From Azoarcus_F sp048158365 (GTDB lineage: Bacteria; Pseudomonadota; Gammaproteobacteria; Burkholderiales; Rhodocyclaceae), in NCBI GenBank assembly GCA_048158365.1, contig JBLLNL010000002.1: a stretch of DNA of 64,000 bases; one strand, 5' to 3'. Below the pieces are notes generated by a model. It searched no databases. It was not told the origin of the DNA and saw only the letters and a list, made by a program, of their open reading frames with translations. This document shows, in pieces, positions 8,234 through 15,918 of this stretch (positions are counted from its first letter, which is position 1; the number at the start of each line of letters is the position of its first letter). Made by a program: the position numbers and the translations under genes.

Positions 8234-10660
8234 ATGTCAAGCACCCCCGAACTTCCCAGCCAGCAACTCGAGCTTCCGCTTCTCCCATTGAGAGATGTGG
8301 TCGTGTTCCCGCATATGGTCATTCCGTTGTTCGTGGGTCGGCCCAAGTCGATCAAGGCCCTCGAGAACGCGATGGAAGCGGACAAGAGCATCCTGCTGGT
8401 CGCGCAGAAGTCCGCGGCCAAGGACGAACCTTCTTCCGATGATCTGTACGACATAGGCTGCGTCGCAAGCATTTTGCAGATGCTCAAGTTGCCCGATGGC
8501 ACGATCAAGGTGCTTGTCGAGGGGGTGCAGCGCGCGCGCCTGGACTCGGTCGTCGATACGCCCAGCCTGTTCGTCGCCAAAGTCACGCCGGTGCCGCTGC
8601 CCGACACGGACGACCATGAGGTCGAGGCGATGCGCCGCGCGATCATCGGCCAGTTCGACCAGTACGTGAAGCTGAACAAGAAGATCCCGCCGGAGATCCT
8701 CGCGTCGCTGTCCGGCATCGAGGACGCCGGCCGGCTCGCGGACACGATCGCTGCCCATCTGCCTCTGAAGCTCGAGCAGAAGCAGGAAGTGCTCGAGATG
8801 TTCAATACCGCCGACCGGCTCGAGAAGCTGCTTTCGCAGATGGAGACCGAGCTGGACATCCTGCAGGTCGAAAAGCGCATCCGTGGTCGGGTCAAGCGCC
8901 AGATGGAGAAGAGCCAGCGCGAGTACTATCTGAACGAGCAGGTCAAGGCCATCCAGAAGGAACTCGGCGAGGGCGAGGAGGGCGCCGATCTGGAAGAGAT
9001 GGACCGCAAGATCAAGGGCGCGGGCATGCCCAAGGAGGCGCTCGCAAAAGCCCAGGCCGAGTTCAAGAAGCTGCGGTTGATGTCCCCGATGTCGGCCGAA
9101 GCGACGGTCGTGCGCAACTATATCGAAACCCTGATCGGTCTTCCGTGGAAGAAGAAGTCCCGGGTCAGCAAGGATCTCGCAGCCGCGGAAAAGATTCTCG
9201 ACCGTGACCACTATGGTCTCGAGCGGGTCAAGGAGCGCATCGTCGAGTATCTGGCCGTGCAGCAGCGGGTGGACAAGGTCAAGGCTCCGATCCTGTGCCT
9301 GGTCGGCCCTCCCGGTGTGGGCAAGACCTCGCTCGGCCAGTCGATCGCGAAGGCGACCAACCGCAAGTTCGTGCGCATGGCGCTAGGGGGCGTGCGGGAC
9401 GAGGCGGAGATACGCGGCCACCGTCGGACCTACATCGGTTCGATGCCCGGCAAGATCCTGCAGAACATGAACAAGGTCGGCGTGAAGAACCCGTTGTTCC
9501 TGCTCGACGAAGTGGACAAGCTCGGCATGGATTTTCGCGGAGACCCGAGTTCGGCGCTGCTCGAAGTGCTCGATCCGGAGCAGAACCATACTTTTCAGGA
9601 TCACTACATCGAGGTCGATTTCGATCTGTCCGACGTGATGTTCGTCGCGACCGCGAACACGCTGAACATCCCGGCCGCGCTGCTCGACCGGATGGAGGTC
9701 ATCCGCCTGTCGGGTTACACCGAGGACGAGAAGGTCAACATCGCGCAGCGCTACCTGCTGCCCAAGCAGATGAAAAACAATGGCCTGAAGGTCGATGAGC
9801 TCGCGGTCAGCGAGGACGGTTTGCGCGACATCTGCCGCTATTACACGCGTGAAGCGGGTGTCCGGAGCCTGGAGCGCGAGATATCGAAGATCTGCCGTAA
9901 GGTCGTGAAGTCGCTGGTGCTGAAGAAGCGCAGTAGCGAGATCACCGTCAATGCGAAAAATCTGGACAAGTATCTCGGGGTTCAGAAGTTCTCGTACGGT
10001 ATGGCCGAGAAGGAAAACCAGATCGGCCAGGTGACAGGGCTCGCGTGGACCGAGGTGGGTGGCGAACTGCTCACCATCGAATCGGTGGTCCTGCCAGGCA
10101 AGGGCAAGGTGGTGACCACCGGGAAACTTGGTGAAGTCATGCAGGAGTCGATTCAGGCGGCCCTGTCGGTGGTGCGCAAGCGCGCCCGGTCGCTCGGCAT
10201 CAACGACGACTTCTACCAGAAGAGCGACATCCACATCCACCTGCCAGAGGGAGCGATTCCCAAGGATGGGCCGTCTGCGGGTATCGCGATCGCAACCGCG
10301 CTGGTCTCGACGCTGACCGGTATTCCGGTTCGCTGCGATGTCGCGATGACCGGCGAGATCACGCTGCGAGGCGAGGTTCTGCCGATCGGCGGCCTGAAGG
10401 AAAAACTGCTCGCCGCGGTGCGCGGGGGCATCACCAGGGCACTGATTCCCGAGGAGAACGTGAAGGATCTGGCCGAGATGCCGGAGAACATCAAGAACGC
10501 GCTCGAGATCATCCCGGTACGCTGGATAGACAAGGTGCTAGAGTTCGCGCTCGAGCGCGAACCGAAGCCGCTCGCGGACGACGCGACCGTTCCGGCGGAG
10601 ATTGCCGGAACGGTGCCGGATGCGGATCAGCCTGTCGCGAAGGCCCCGCGAGCGCACTGA
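8234..10660 (+). CDS. lon: ATP-dependent protease Lon
   Basis: Lon is a homohexameric AAA+ protease that degrades misfolded and short-lived regulatory proteins in the cytoplasm. The 808-residue product has the LON substrate-binding N-domain (LPLLPLRDVVVFPHMV near residue 13), Walker A GPPGVGKT at 358-365, and the Ser-Lys dyad: Ser681 in KDGPSAG and Lys724 in GGLKEK. The chosen ATG at 8234 has AAGG ten bases upstream and lies 26 bases after the predicted heat-shock transcription start. An ATG at 8210 would be essentially leaderless. The C-terminal tail after the protease domain is slightly longer than in E. coli. Confidence 0.97.
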   Translation: MSSTPELPSQQLELPLLPLRDVVVFPHMVIPLFVGRPKSIKALENAMEADKSILLVAQKSAAKDEPSSDDLYDIGCVASILQMLKLPDGTIKVLVEGVQRARLDSVVDTPSLFVAKVTPVPLPDTDDHEVEAMRRAIIGQFDQYVKLNKKIPPEILASLSGIEDAGRLADTIAAHLPLKLEQKQEVLEMFNTADRLEKLLSQMETELDILQVEKRIRGRVKRQMEKSQREYYLNEQVKAIQKELGEGEEGADLEEMDRKIKGAGMPKEALAKAQAEFKKLRLMSPMSAEATVVRNYIETLIGLPWKKKSRVSKDLAAAEKILDRDHYGLERVKERIVEYLAVQQRVDKVKAPILCLVGPPGVGKTSLGQSIAKATNRKFVRMALGGVRDEAEIRGHRRTYIGSMPGKILQNMNKVGVKNPLFLLDEVDKLGMDFRGDPSSALLEVLDPEQNHTFQDHYIEVDFDLSDVMFVATANTLNIPAALLDRMEVIRLSGYTEDEKVNIAQRYLLPKQMKNNGLKVDELAVSEDGLRDICRYYTREAGVRSLEREISKICRKVVKSLVLKKRSSEITVNAKNLDKYLGVQKFSYGMAEKENQIGQVTGLAWTEVGGELLTIESVVLPGKGKVVTTGKLGEVMQESIQAALSVVRKRARSLGINDDFYQKSDIHIHLPEGAIPKDGPSAGIAIATALVSTLTGIPVRCDVAMTGEITLRGEVLPIGGLKEKLLAAVRGGITRALIPEENVKDLAEMPENIKNALEIIPVRWIDKVLEFALEREPKPLADDATVPAEIAGTVPDADQPVAKAPRAH

Positions 10661-10675
10661 CTTCTCGGGTTTTGC

Positions 10676-10727
10676 GCGAGCCCTCGCTCAAGCAGCGCAC
10701 CATGGCCGCTGCTCAGTGAGGGCTCGC
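10676..10727. terminator. long hairpin after lon
   Basis: GCGAGCCCTC (10676-10685) pairs perfectly with GAGGGCTCGC (10718-10727). An inner GCAGC/GCTGC pair (10692-10696 with 10708-10712) extends the stem. It starts 16 bases after the lon stop. There is no T-run, so it may be a rho-associated or mRNA-stabilising structure. Confidence 0.4.
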
Positions 10728-10740
10728 ACTCAATCAGTCC

Positions 10741-10770
10741 TTGCGCTGAACGCCTTTCGATGATTAAAAT
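10741..10770 (+). promoter_or_regulatory. possible promoter of the ilvBN leader
   Basis: TTGCGC (10741-10746) and TAAAAT (10765-10770) are separated by 18 bases and could form a sigma70 promoter starting near 10777, just before the leader peptide. The -35 match is weak; the position is the main support. Confidence 0.35.
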
Positions 10771-10794
10771 CTAGCACCACTGTCGGTGTTTCCA

Positions 10795-10872
10795 ATGAAC
10801 GCTTTTTTCCTGTCCCTGATCGTCAGCTCCTCTGTACGCGTAGTAGTACGCGTAGGCGGGCGCGCGTCGTAA
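10795..10872 (+). CDS. ilvL: ilvBN operon leader peptide (attenuation)
   Basis: A 25-codon frame starts MNAFF and contains the stretches LSLIV and VRVVVRV, then stops 29 bases before a strong terminator hairpin. Nine of its 25 residues are Leu, Ile or Val (two Leu, one Ile, six Val), and five of the six Val codons are GTA, expected to be infrequent in this GC-rich genome. This is the layout of E. coli ilvB and ilvG leader peptides: ribosome stalling on charged-tRNA-limited codons switches RNA folding and lets polymerase read into the structural genes. No strong ribosome site is visible before the ATG. Confidence 0.85.
   Translation: MNAFFLSLIVSSSVRVVVRVGGRAS
10835..10854 (+). promoter_or_regulatory. 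pause-type hairpin in the ilv leader
   Basis: The self-complementary octamer TACGCGTA occurs twice (10835-10842 and 10847-10854), separated by GTAG, and folds into an 8-bp stem with a 4-base loop. It coincides exactly with the valine codons of the leader peptide. A ribosome translating or stalled there would melt it, as expected for the first hairpin of an attenuator. Confidence 0.6.
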
Positions 10873-10901
10873 AGGGCCGGAAACACCAGCAACAGAATCC
10901 A

Positions 10902-10940
10902 ACCCCCGCCGGCGCGCAAGCCCGGCGGGGGTTTTGTTTT
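10902..10940 (+). terminator. ilvBN attenuator terminator
   Basis: ACCCCCGCCGG (10902-10912) and CCGGCGGGGGT (10922-10932) form a perfect 11-bp GC-rich stem with a 9-base loop, followed by TTTGTTTT. This is a canonical intrinsic terminator lying between the leader peptide and ilvB, 46 bases before the ilvB start. Confidence 0.88.
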
Positions 10941-10985
10941 GTCCGTCGTATTTGCGCCCGGATAACCGTAGTAAAGGAGAATGAG

Positions 10986-12653
10986 ATGCTGCAAATGACC
11001 GGTGCCGAACTGATCCTGCGCCTGCTCGAAAGACAGGGTGTTCGCACGATCGCAGGTGTCCCGGGCGGCGCGATCCTGCCGCTTTATGACGCATTGTCGG
11101 GTAGTGACAAGATTCGTCATGTACTGGCGCGGCATGAACAGGGTGCCGGATTCATCGCACAAGGCATGGCGCGTGTGTCCGGCCGTCCGGAGGTCTGCTT
11201 CGCGTCCAGCGGGCCTGGTGCGACCAATCTCGTGACCGCGATCGCGGATGCGATGCTCGATTCGATTCCGCTGGTGGCGATCACCGGGCAGGTGCCGCTT
11301 TCGATGATCGGATCCGACGCGTTCCAGGAGGTCGACATCTATGGCATCACGGTGCCGATCACCAAGCACAACTTCCTGGTTCGATCCGCGAAGGAGTTGC
11401 TTGAGGTGATCCCTGCGGCGTTCCGCCTCGCGATGTCCGGCCGTCCCGGACCCGTCCTGATCGATGTGCCCAAGGATGTGCAGAACCAGACGGTCGCCTT
11501 CGAGGCTTTCCCCGAACCGGCGGTGGCCGAGGCCACGCCTGCAGTCGACCCGACCGCGGTTGAGCGAGCCGCAAGCATGATCAACGAGGCCGCGCAACCG
11601 GTGCTCTATCTGGGGGGCGGGGTCATTCACTCGGGTGCAGCCCAGCAGGCGGTGACGCTGGCCGAGCAGGCGGGCCTGCCGACCACGATGACGTTGATGG
11701 GTCTCGGTGCGATGCCGCTCGATCATCCGCTGTCGATTGGCATGCTCGGCATGCATGCGGCTCGCTACACGAACTTCGTGCTCGAGGAAGCGGATCTCCT
11801 GATCTGTGTCGGGGCGCGCTTCGACGATCGCGCGATCGGCAAGGCGGCCCAGTTCTGTCCCAACGCAAACATCATCCACATCGATGTGGATCCGTCGGAA
11901 CTGCACAAGATCAAGAAGGCGCATGTCGCGATCAACGGCGACGTGCGGACCGTCCTGGAGGTACTGTTGCCACGGGTCAGGGTGCAGTTGCGCGAGCGCT
12001 GGCTGGCCCATGTCGAAAGCCTGAGAGCACGTTTCCCGATGCAATTGACCGGAAGCGCGAATCCCCGAACGCACTACGGTCTGATCCATGCGGTCGCGTC
12101 GGTACTCGACGATGAGGCGGTCATCACCACCGATGTCGGACAGCATCAGATGTGGGTCGCACAGGCCTACCCGTTCCGGCGCCCGAGGCAGTGGCTGACA
12201 TCAGGCGGCCTGGGCACGATGGGTTTCGGCATGCCGGCCGCGATCGGCGCGGCGCTGGCGGCGCCCGAACGCACCGTGGTGTGCTTTTCGGGCGACGGCA
12301 GTCTTCTGATGAATATCCAGGAACTCGCGACCCTGGGCGAGGAAGGCCTGAACGTGAAGATCGTGTTGATGAACAACAACTCGCTCGGCCTGGTCTATCA
12401 GCAACAAAGCCTTTTCTACGGCAAGCGCGTATTTGCGTCCAAGTATCGCGGCGCACCCGATTTTCTGACGATCGCCGAGGGTTTCGGCGTCGCAGGCGTC
12501 GATCTGGATACGGCCGACGACCCGCGGGCCGTCCTTGCGCAGGCGCTGTCGTCTCCGGGTCCCTGTCTGATCCATGCGTCCATCGATCGCGAGGAATTCG
12601 TCTATCCCATGGTGCCGCCGGGCGCCGCCAACACCGAAATGATCGGAGGCTGA
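10986..12653 (+). CDS. ilvB: acetolactate synthase large (catalytic) subunit
   Basis: This thiamine-diphosphate enzyme condenses two pyruvates, or pyruvate with 2-ketobutyrate, in the first common step of valine, leucine and isoleucine synthesis. The 555-residue product has the catalytic glutamate Glu51 in RHEQGAGFIAQG and the ThDP/Mg motif GDGSLLMN...MNNNSLG at about 435-465. It resembles E. coli IlvB more than IlvI (DAFQEVD, ITKHN). AAAGGAGA precedes the ATG. It is followed two bases later by the small subunit and is controlled by the upstream attenuator. Confidence 0.95.
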   Translation: MLQMTGAELILRLLERQGVRTIAGVPGGAILPLYDALSGSDKIRHVLARHEQGAGFIAQGMARVSGRPEVCFASSGPGATNLVTAIADAMLDSIPLVAITGQVPLSMIGSDAFQEVDIYGITVPITKHNFLVRSAKELLEVIPAAFRLAMSGRPGPVLIDVPKDVQNQTVAFEAFPEPAVAEATPAVDPTAVERAASMINEAAQPVLYLGGGVIHSGAAQQAVTLAEQAGLPTTMTLMGLGAMPLDHPLSIGMLGMHAARYTNFVLEEADLLICVGARFDDRAIGKAAQFCPNANIIHIDVDPSELHKIKKAHVAINGDVRTVLEVLLPRVRVQLRERWLAHVESLRARFPMQLTGSANPRTHYGLIHAVASVLDDEAVITTDVGQHQMWVAQAYPFRRPRQWLTSGGLGTMGFGMPAAIGAALAAPERTVVCFSGDGSLLMNIQELATLGEEGLNVKIVLMNNNSLGLVYQQQSLFYGKRVFASKYRGAPDFLTIAEGFGVAGVDLDTADDPRAVLAQALSSPGPCLIHASIDREEFVYPMVPPGAANTEMIGG

Positions 12654-12655
12654 AT

Positions 12656-12970
12656 ATGATCGAACAGGTTGCCGAGCCGTTGCAGCAGGCAGACTACGCG
12701 AAAGTCGTGCTCGAATTGGAGGTGAATAACCATCCCGGCGTGATGAGTCACATATGCAATCTCTTCGCACGCAGGGCCTTCAACGTCGAAGGCATTCTGT
12801 GCATGCCGATGTCCAACCCCGAGCGCAGCCGGATCTGGCTGCTCGTTTTCGACGATCAACGTCTGGAGCAGATGGTGCTTCAACTCGAGAAACTGATCGA
12901 TGTGCTGTCGGTCAGGCGGCATTCGGCCGAACACGAGGTCTTCGAGCGGCTGGAGCGCTTTTTCCACTGA
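12656..12970 (+). CDS. ilvN: acetolactate synthase small (regulatory) subunit, IlvN type
   Basis: The 104-residue protein has a single ACT domain (ELEVNNHPGVMSHICNLFARRAFNVE) and is about the size of E. coli IlvN (96 residues), much shorter than IlvH. It binds the large subunit, raises activity and mediates valine feedback inhibition. The ATG at 12656 is two bases after the ilvB stop, with GGAGG overlapping the end of ilvB. A perfect hairpin follows the stop codon. Confidence 0.9.
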   Translation: MIEQVAEPLQQADYAKVVLELEVNNHPGVMSHICNLFARRAFNVEGILCMPMSNPERSRIWLLVFDDQRLEQMVLQLEKLIDVLSVRRHSAEHEVFERLERFFH

Positions 12971-12975
12971 GGCGG

Positions 12976-13001
12976 CCAGTCCCCGCTGGCGCGGGGACTG
13001 G
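12976..13001. terminator. perfect hairpin between ilvN and aroC
   Basis: CCAGTCCCCGC (12976-12986) and GCGGGGACTGG (12991-13001) form an 11-bp stem with the loop TGGC. There is no T-run after it, so it may be a rho-independent-like or mRNA-end structure closing the ilvBN unit. Confidence 0.5.
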
Positions 13002-13060
13002 GCCCGGAGCCCATGTGTTAAACTGCGGCGCCTTGAATCAGCGTCGGCTGCGAGTCCTTC

Positions 13061-14194
13061 ATGTCCGGTAACACCTTAGGCAAACTCTTCTGCGTGACTT
13101 CGTTCGGCGAGTCGCATGGGCCGGCCATCGGCTGTGTCGTCGATGGTTGTCCGCCGGGGCTTGCAATCGATGTGGCAGACATCCAGCGCGAACTCGATCG
13201 ACGCAAGCCCGGTACTTCGCGACATGTCACCCAGCGGCGCGAAGCCGACGAGGTGGAGATTCTGTCCGGTGTTTTCGAGGGCGTGACGACAGGTACGCCG
13301 ATCGGATTGTTGATCCGTAACACCGACCAGCGTTCGCGGGACTACGGCAACATCGCCGACACCTTCCGCCCAGGCCACGCCGACTATGCTTACTGCCAGA
13401 AGTACGGTGTACGCGACCATCGCGGTGGCGGTCGTTCCTCCGCGCGCGAGACCGCGGTGCGGGTCGCGGCCGGCGCGATCGCGCGCAAGTGGCTGCGCGA
13501 GCGCTACGGCGTCGTGATCCGTGGCTACATGGCCCAGCTCGGTGAAGTCGAAATCCCGTTCGTCGACTGGAACGAGGTCGACCGCAATCCGTTCTTCGCC
13601 CCGAATGCCGGCATCGTCCCGCAGCTCGAAGGCTACATGGACGCGCTGCGCAAATCCGGCGACTCGATCGGCGCGCGCATCGACGTGATCGCGACTGGCG
13701 TGCCCCCGGGTTGGGGCGAACCGGTTTTCGACCGGCTCGACGCGGACATCGCGCATGCGATGATGGGCATCAACGCGGTCAAGGGCGTGGAGATCGGCGC
13801 GGGGTTCGCCAGCGTGGTGCAACGCGGCACCCAGCATTCCGACGAGATGACGCCCGACGGCTATCTCAGCAACAATTCCGGTGGGGTGCTGGGCGGCATT
13901 TCCACCGGTCAGGACGTGATCGTCAGCATCGCCATCAAGCCGACCTCGAGCATCCGGCTGGACCGGCGCTCGATCGATCGTCGCGGCCATGCGGTGGTGG
14001 TCAATACTCATGGTCGGCACGATCCGTGCGTCGGTATCCGTGCAACCCCGATCGCCGAGTCGATGCTGGCGCTGGTGCTCATGGATCATGCCTTGCGGCA
14101 GCGTGCGCAAGGCGCGGATGTGACGAGCGAAATGCCGGTCGTTCCGCGCCTGAGCCCGGATGGCGAGCAAAGCCCGCCCGCACCGACCGACTGA
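13061..14194 (+). CDS. aroC: chorismate synthase
   Basis: Chorismate synthase converts EPSP to chorismate, the last shared step of aromatic biosynthesis, using reduced FMN. The 377-residue product starts MSGNTLGKLF and carries the family signatures GESHGPAIGCVVDGCPPG near residue 16, the RGGGRSSARET block and the C-terminal NTHGRHDPCVGIRATPI region. Its length is typical of the bifunctional-independent bacterial enzyme. It appears to be transcribed alone, downstream of the ilvN hairpin. Confidence 0.97.
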   Translation: MSGNTLGKLFCVTSFGESHGPAIGCVVDGCPPGLAIDVADIQRELDRRKPGTSRHVTQRREADEVEILSGVFEGVTTGTPIGLLIRNTDQRSRDYGNIADTFRPGHADYAYCQKYGVRDHRGGGRSSARETAVRVAAGAIARKWLRERYGVVIRGYMAQLGEVEIPFVDWNEVDRNPFFAPNAGIVPQLEGYMDALRKSGDSIGARIDVIATGVPPGWGEPVFDRLDADIAHAMMGINAVKGVEIGAGFASVVQRGTQHSDEMTPDGYLSNNSGGVLGGISTGQDVIVSIAIKPTSSIRLDRRSIDRRGHAVVVNTHGRHDPCVGIRATPIAESMLALVLMDHALRQRAQGADVTSEMPVVPRLSPDGEQSPPAPTD

Positions 14195-14312
14195 GGTGGC
14201 TCGATTCGGTCGTGCCGTTGACGGCGATCAACAGCGTCACATCGTCGCGGCGCTAGACTGAATCCTCGAGAACGCTTACGTGAGTTTTTCGACGCAACAG
14301 GGAGAAGTCCAT

Positions 14313-14549
14313 ATGGTGTTAGACCCGCATGATCTGCACTCGGAGTTTCCGGAATACGACGATCGCATTCACGATCTCAAGGTTTCGAATGCGCATTTCG
14401 CGCGACTGTTCGACGAGTATCACGAGGTCAATCGACAGGTACAGCGTGTCGAGCAGGAGGTTGAGCACATGAGCGATTTCGATCTCGAGGGCCTCAAGAA
14501 GGTGCGCTTGAAGCTCAAGGACGATCTGTATCAGATGCTGAGCGCCTGA
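14313..14549 (+). CDS. YdcH-like small protein (DUF465)
   Basis: A 78-residue acidic, mostly helical protein. Its core FPEYDDRIHDLKVSNAHFARLFDEYHEVNRQVQRVEQ matches the DUF465/YdcH family, followed by LKKVRLKLKDDLYQML. CAGGGAGA sits about nine bases before the ATG at 14313; a GTG at 14280 would add eleven residues not typical of the family. No molecular function is established for these proteins. A coiled-coil role is likely from the heptad-like pattern. Confidence 0.8.
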   Translation: MVLDPHDLHSEFPEYDDRIHDLKVSNAHFARLFDEYHEVNRQVQRVEQEVEHMSDFDLEGLKKVRLKLKDDLYQMLSA

Positions 14550-14591
14550 CGGCGGTCCTCGCGGCGGAGTAGCACAGCGGCCGCCGCCTCT

Positions 14592-14634
14592 GGCGCACCG
14601 TGCGGGTCATCAAACCGGTGCGCCGGCTTTGCCG
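14592..14634. repeat. inverted repeat between the DUF465 and MFS genes
   Basis: GGCGCACCG (14592-14600) and CGGTGCGCC (14626-14634) are perfect inverted copies with a 25-base loop. A small hairpin CCGGC-TTT-GCCGG follows at 14633-14645, reaching almost to the start of the transporter gene. It may be a weak terminator of the DUF465 gene. Confidence 0.3.
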
Positions 14635-14651
14635 GACGCTACAATGCTGCG

Positions 14652-15815
14652 ATGCTCCCTTTCTGGCGCCTTTCCGGCTACTACTTCGCCTATTTCGCGT
14701 TCATCGGTGCATTCGCACCGTACTTCACCCTATACCTGCAGTCACTCGCATTCTCGGCGACCGACATCGCGATACTGATGTCGCTGATGCAACTGATGCG
14801 AATCGTCGCTCCCAACCTCTGGGGCTGGCTCTCGGAGCGGGCGGGTGTGCGCATGCCCATCGTGAGGGTGTCGGCCGTGGCGAGCTTGCTGGGTTTCTGC
14901 CTCTTCTTTGCCACCACCGACTTCGTCGGCGTCTTTGTAGCGATGGCGCTGATGAGCTTTTTCTGGAGCGCGGCGTTGCCGCTGGTTGAGAGCACGACCT
15001 TCAATCATCTTGGAGGCGAAGGGCATCGTTACGGCAGCATCCGGTCCTGGGGATCCGTCGGGTTCATCGTCGCGGTGCTGCTCATCGGTTACGCGCTCGA
15101 TCACCTGCCGGTGTCTTCGCTGCTGTGGATGAGTACGCTGATACTCGCTTCGATCGTGCTGTCTGCGATGCTGTTGCCGGAAGCCCCTCGGCCGCTGGAA
15201 TCACGGACCGCGGAGAGCCTCGTCACGACGCTCAGGCAAAGGCATGTGCAGGCACTTTTCGGGGCCTGTTTCTTCATGTCCGCCGCCCACGGCGCCTTAT
15301 ACGTTTTCTACTCGATCTACCTGGTGGACAACGGTTACGGCAAGTCGCTGGTCGGCTGGATGTGGACGCTCGGCGTTGTGGCCGAGATTGGCGTATTCAT
15401 GCTGATGCCCCGTCTGATGAAGCGATTCGGCGCGCGGCATATCCTGATCTTCGCCTTTGTCGCCGCGATCGTGCGTTTCCTGATGATCGCATGGGGCGTC
15501 GATGAACTCGCGGTGCTGTTGGTCGCACAGCTTCTGCATGGCGCGACCTTCGGTGCCTATCATGCGGCCGCAATCGCGCTGGTGAACCTGTGGTTTCCCG
15601 GCAAACTCCAATCGAGGGGTCAGGCCTTGTACGGGAGTCTCTCGTTCGGGGCTGGCGGCATGCTGGGTGGTGTGTTGAGCGGATTTACCTGGGACAGTAT
15701 TGGTTCCGCGTGGACCTATACGCTGGGTTCCGGTTTTGCGCTGGTCGGGCTGGTCTGGTTGATGTGGGGCTGGAAACCCGGATCGGAGAGGCGGGACCGA
15801 AGATGTGAATCATGA
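14652..15815 (+). CDS. MFS transporter (LacY/HcaT-like, MFS_1_like)
   Basis: The 387-residue protein is almost entirely hydrophobic, with about twelve predicted membrane helices. The translation begins MLPFWRLSGYYFAYFAFIGAF and includes LWGWLSERAG and the YGSIRSWGSVGFI motif. This pattern is typical of the MFS_1_like group that includes HcaT and nucleoside/oligosaccharide permeases. The YGSIRSWGS segment is diagnostic for that group. The substrate cannot be told from sequence. The gene stands alone between aroC/DUF465 and leuC. Confidence 0.8.
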   Translation: MLPFWRLSGYYFAYFAFIGAFAPYFTLYLQSLAFSATDIAILMSLMQLMRIVAPNLWGWLSERAGVRMPIVRVSAVASLLGFCLFFATTDFVGVFVAMALMSFFWSAALPLVESTTFNHLGGEGHRYGSIRSWGSVGFIVAVLLIGYALDHLPVSSLLWMSTLILASIVLSAMLLPEAPRPLESRTAESLVTTLRQRHVQALFGACFFMSAAHGALYVFYSIYLVDNGYGKSLVGWMWTLGVVAEIGVFMLMPRLMKRFGARHILIFAFVAAIVRFLMIAWGVDELAVLLVAQLLHGATFGAYHAAAIALVNLWFPGKLQSRGQALYGSLSFGAGGMLGGVLSGFTWDSIGSAWTYTLGSGFALVGLVWLMWGWKPGSERRDRRCES

Positions 15816-15918
15816 GGTTCAAGCCGCCGTATCCGAATGCGCGCAGGCAGCAGCCTATCCTCTCGCGTTGGCGTGTGAAATAATCAACGACTTTGATCGA
15901 TTCGGTGGAATGGTGGGC

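Noticed and set aside
10661..10794. A histone-like HU gene after lon, as in many proteobacteria
   Set aside because: No HU-like frame is present; the region holds a hairpin and the ilv leader promoter.
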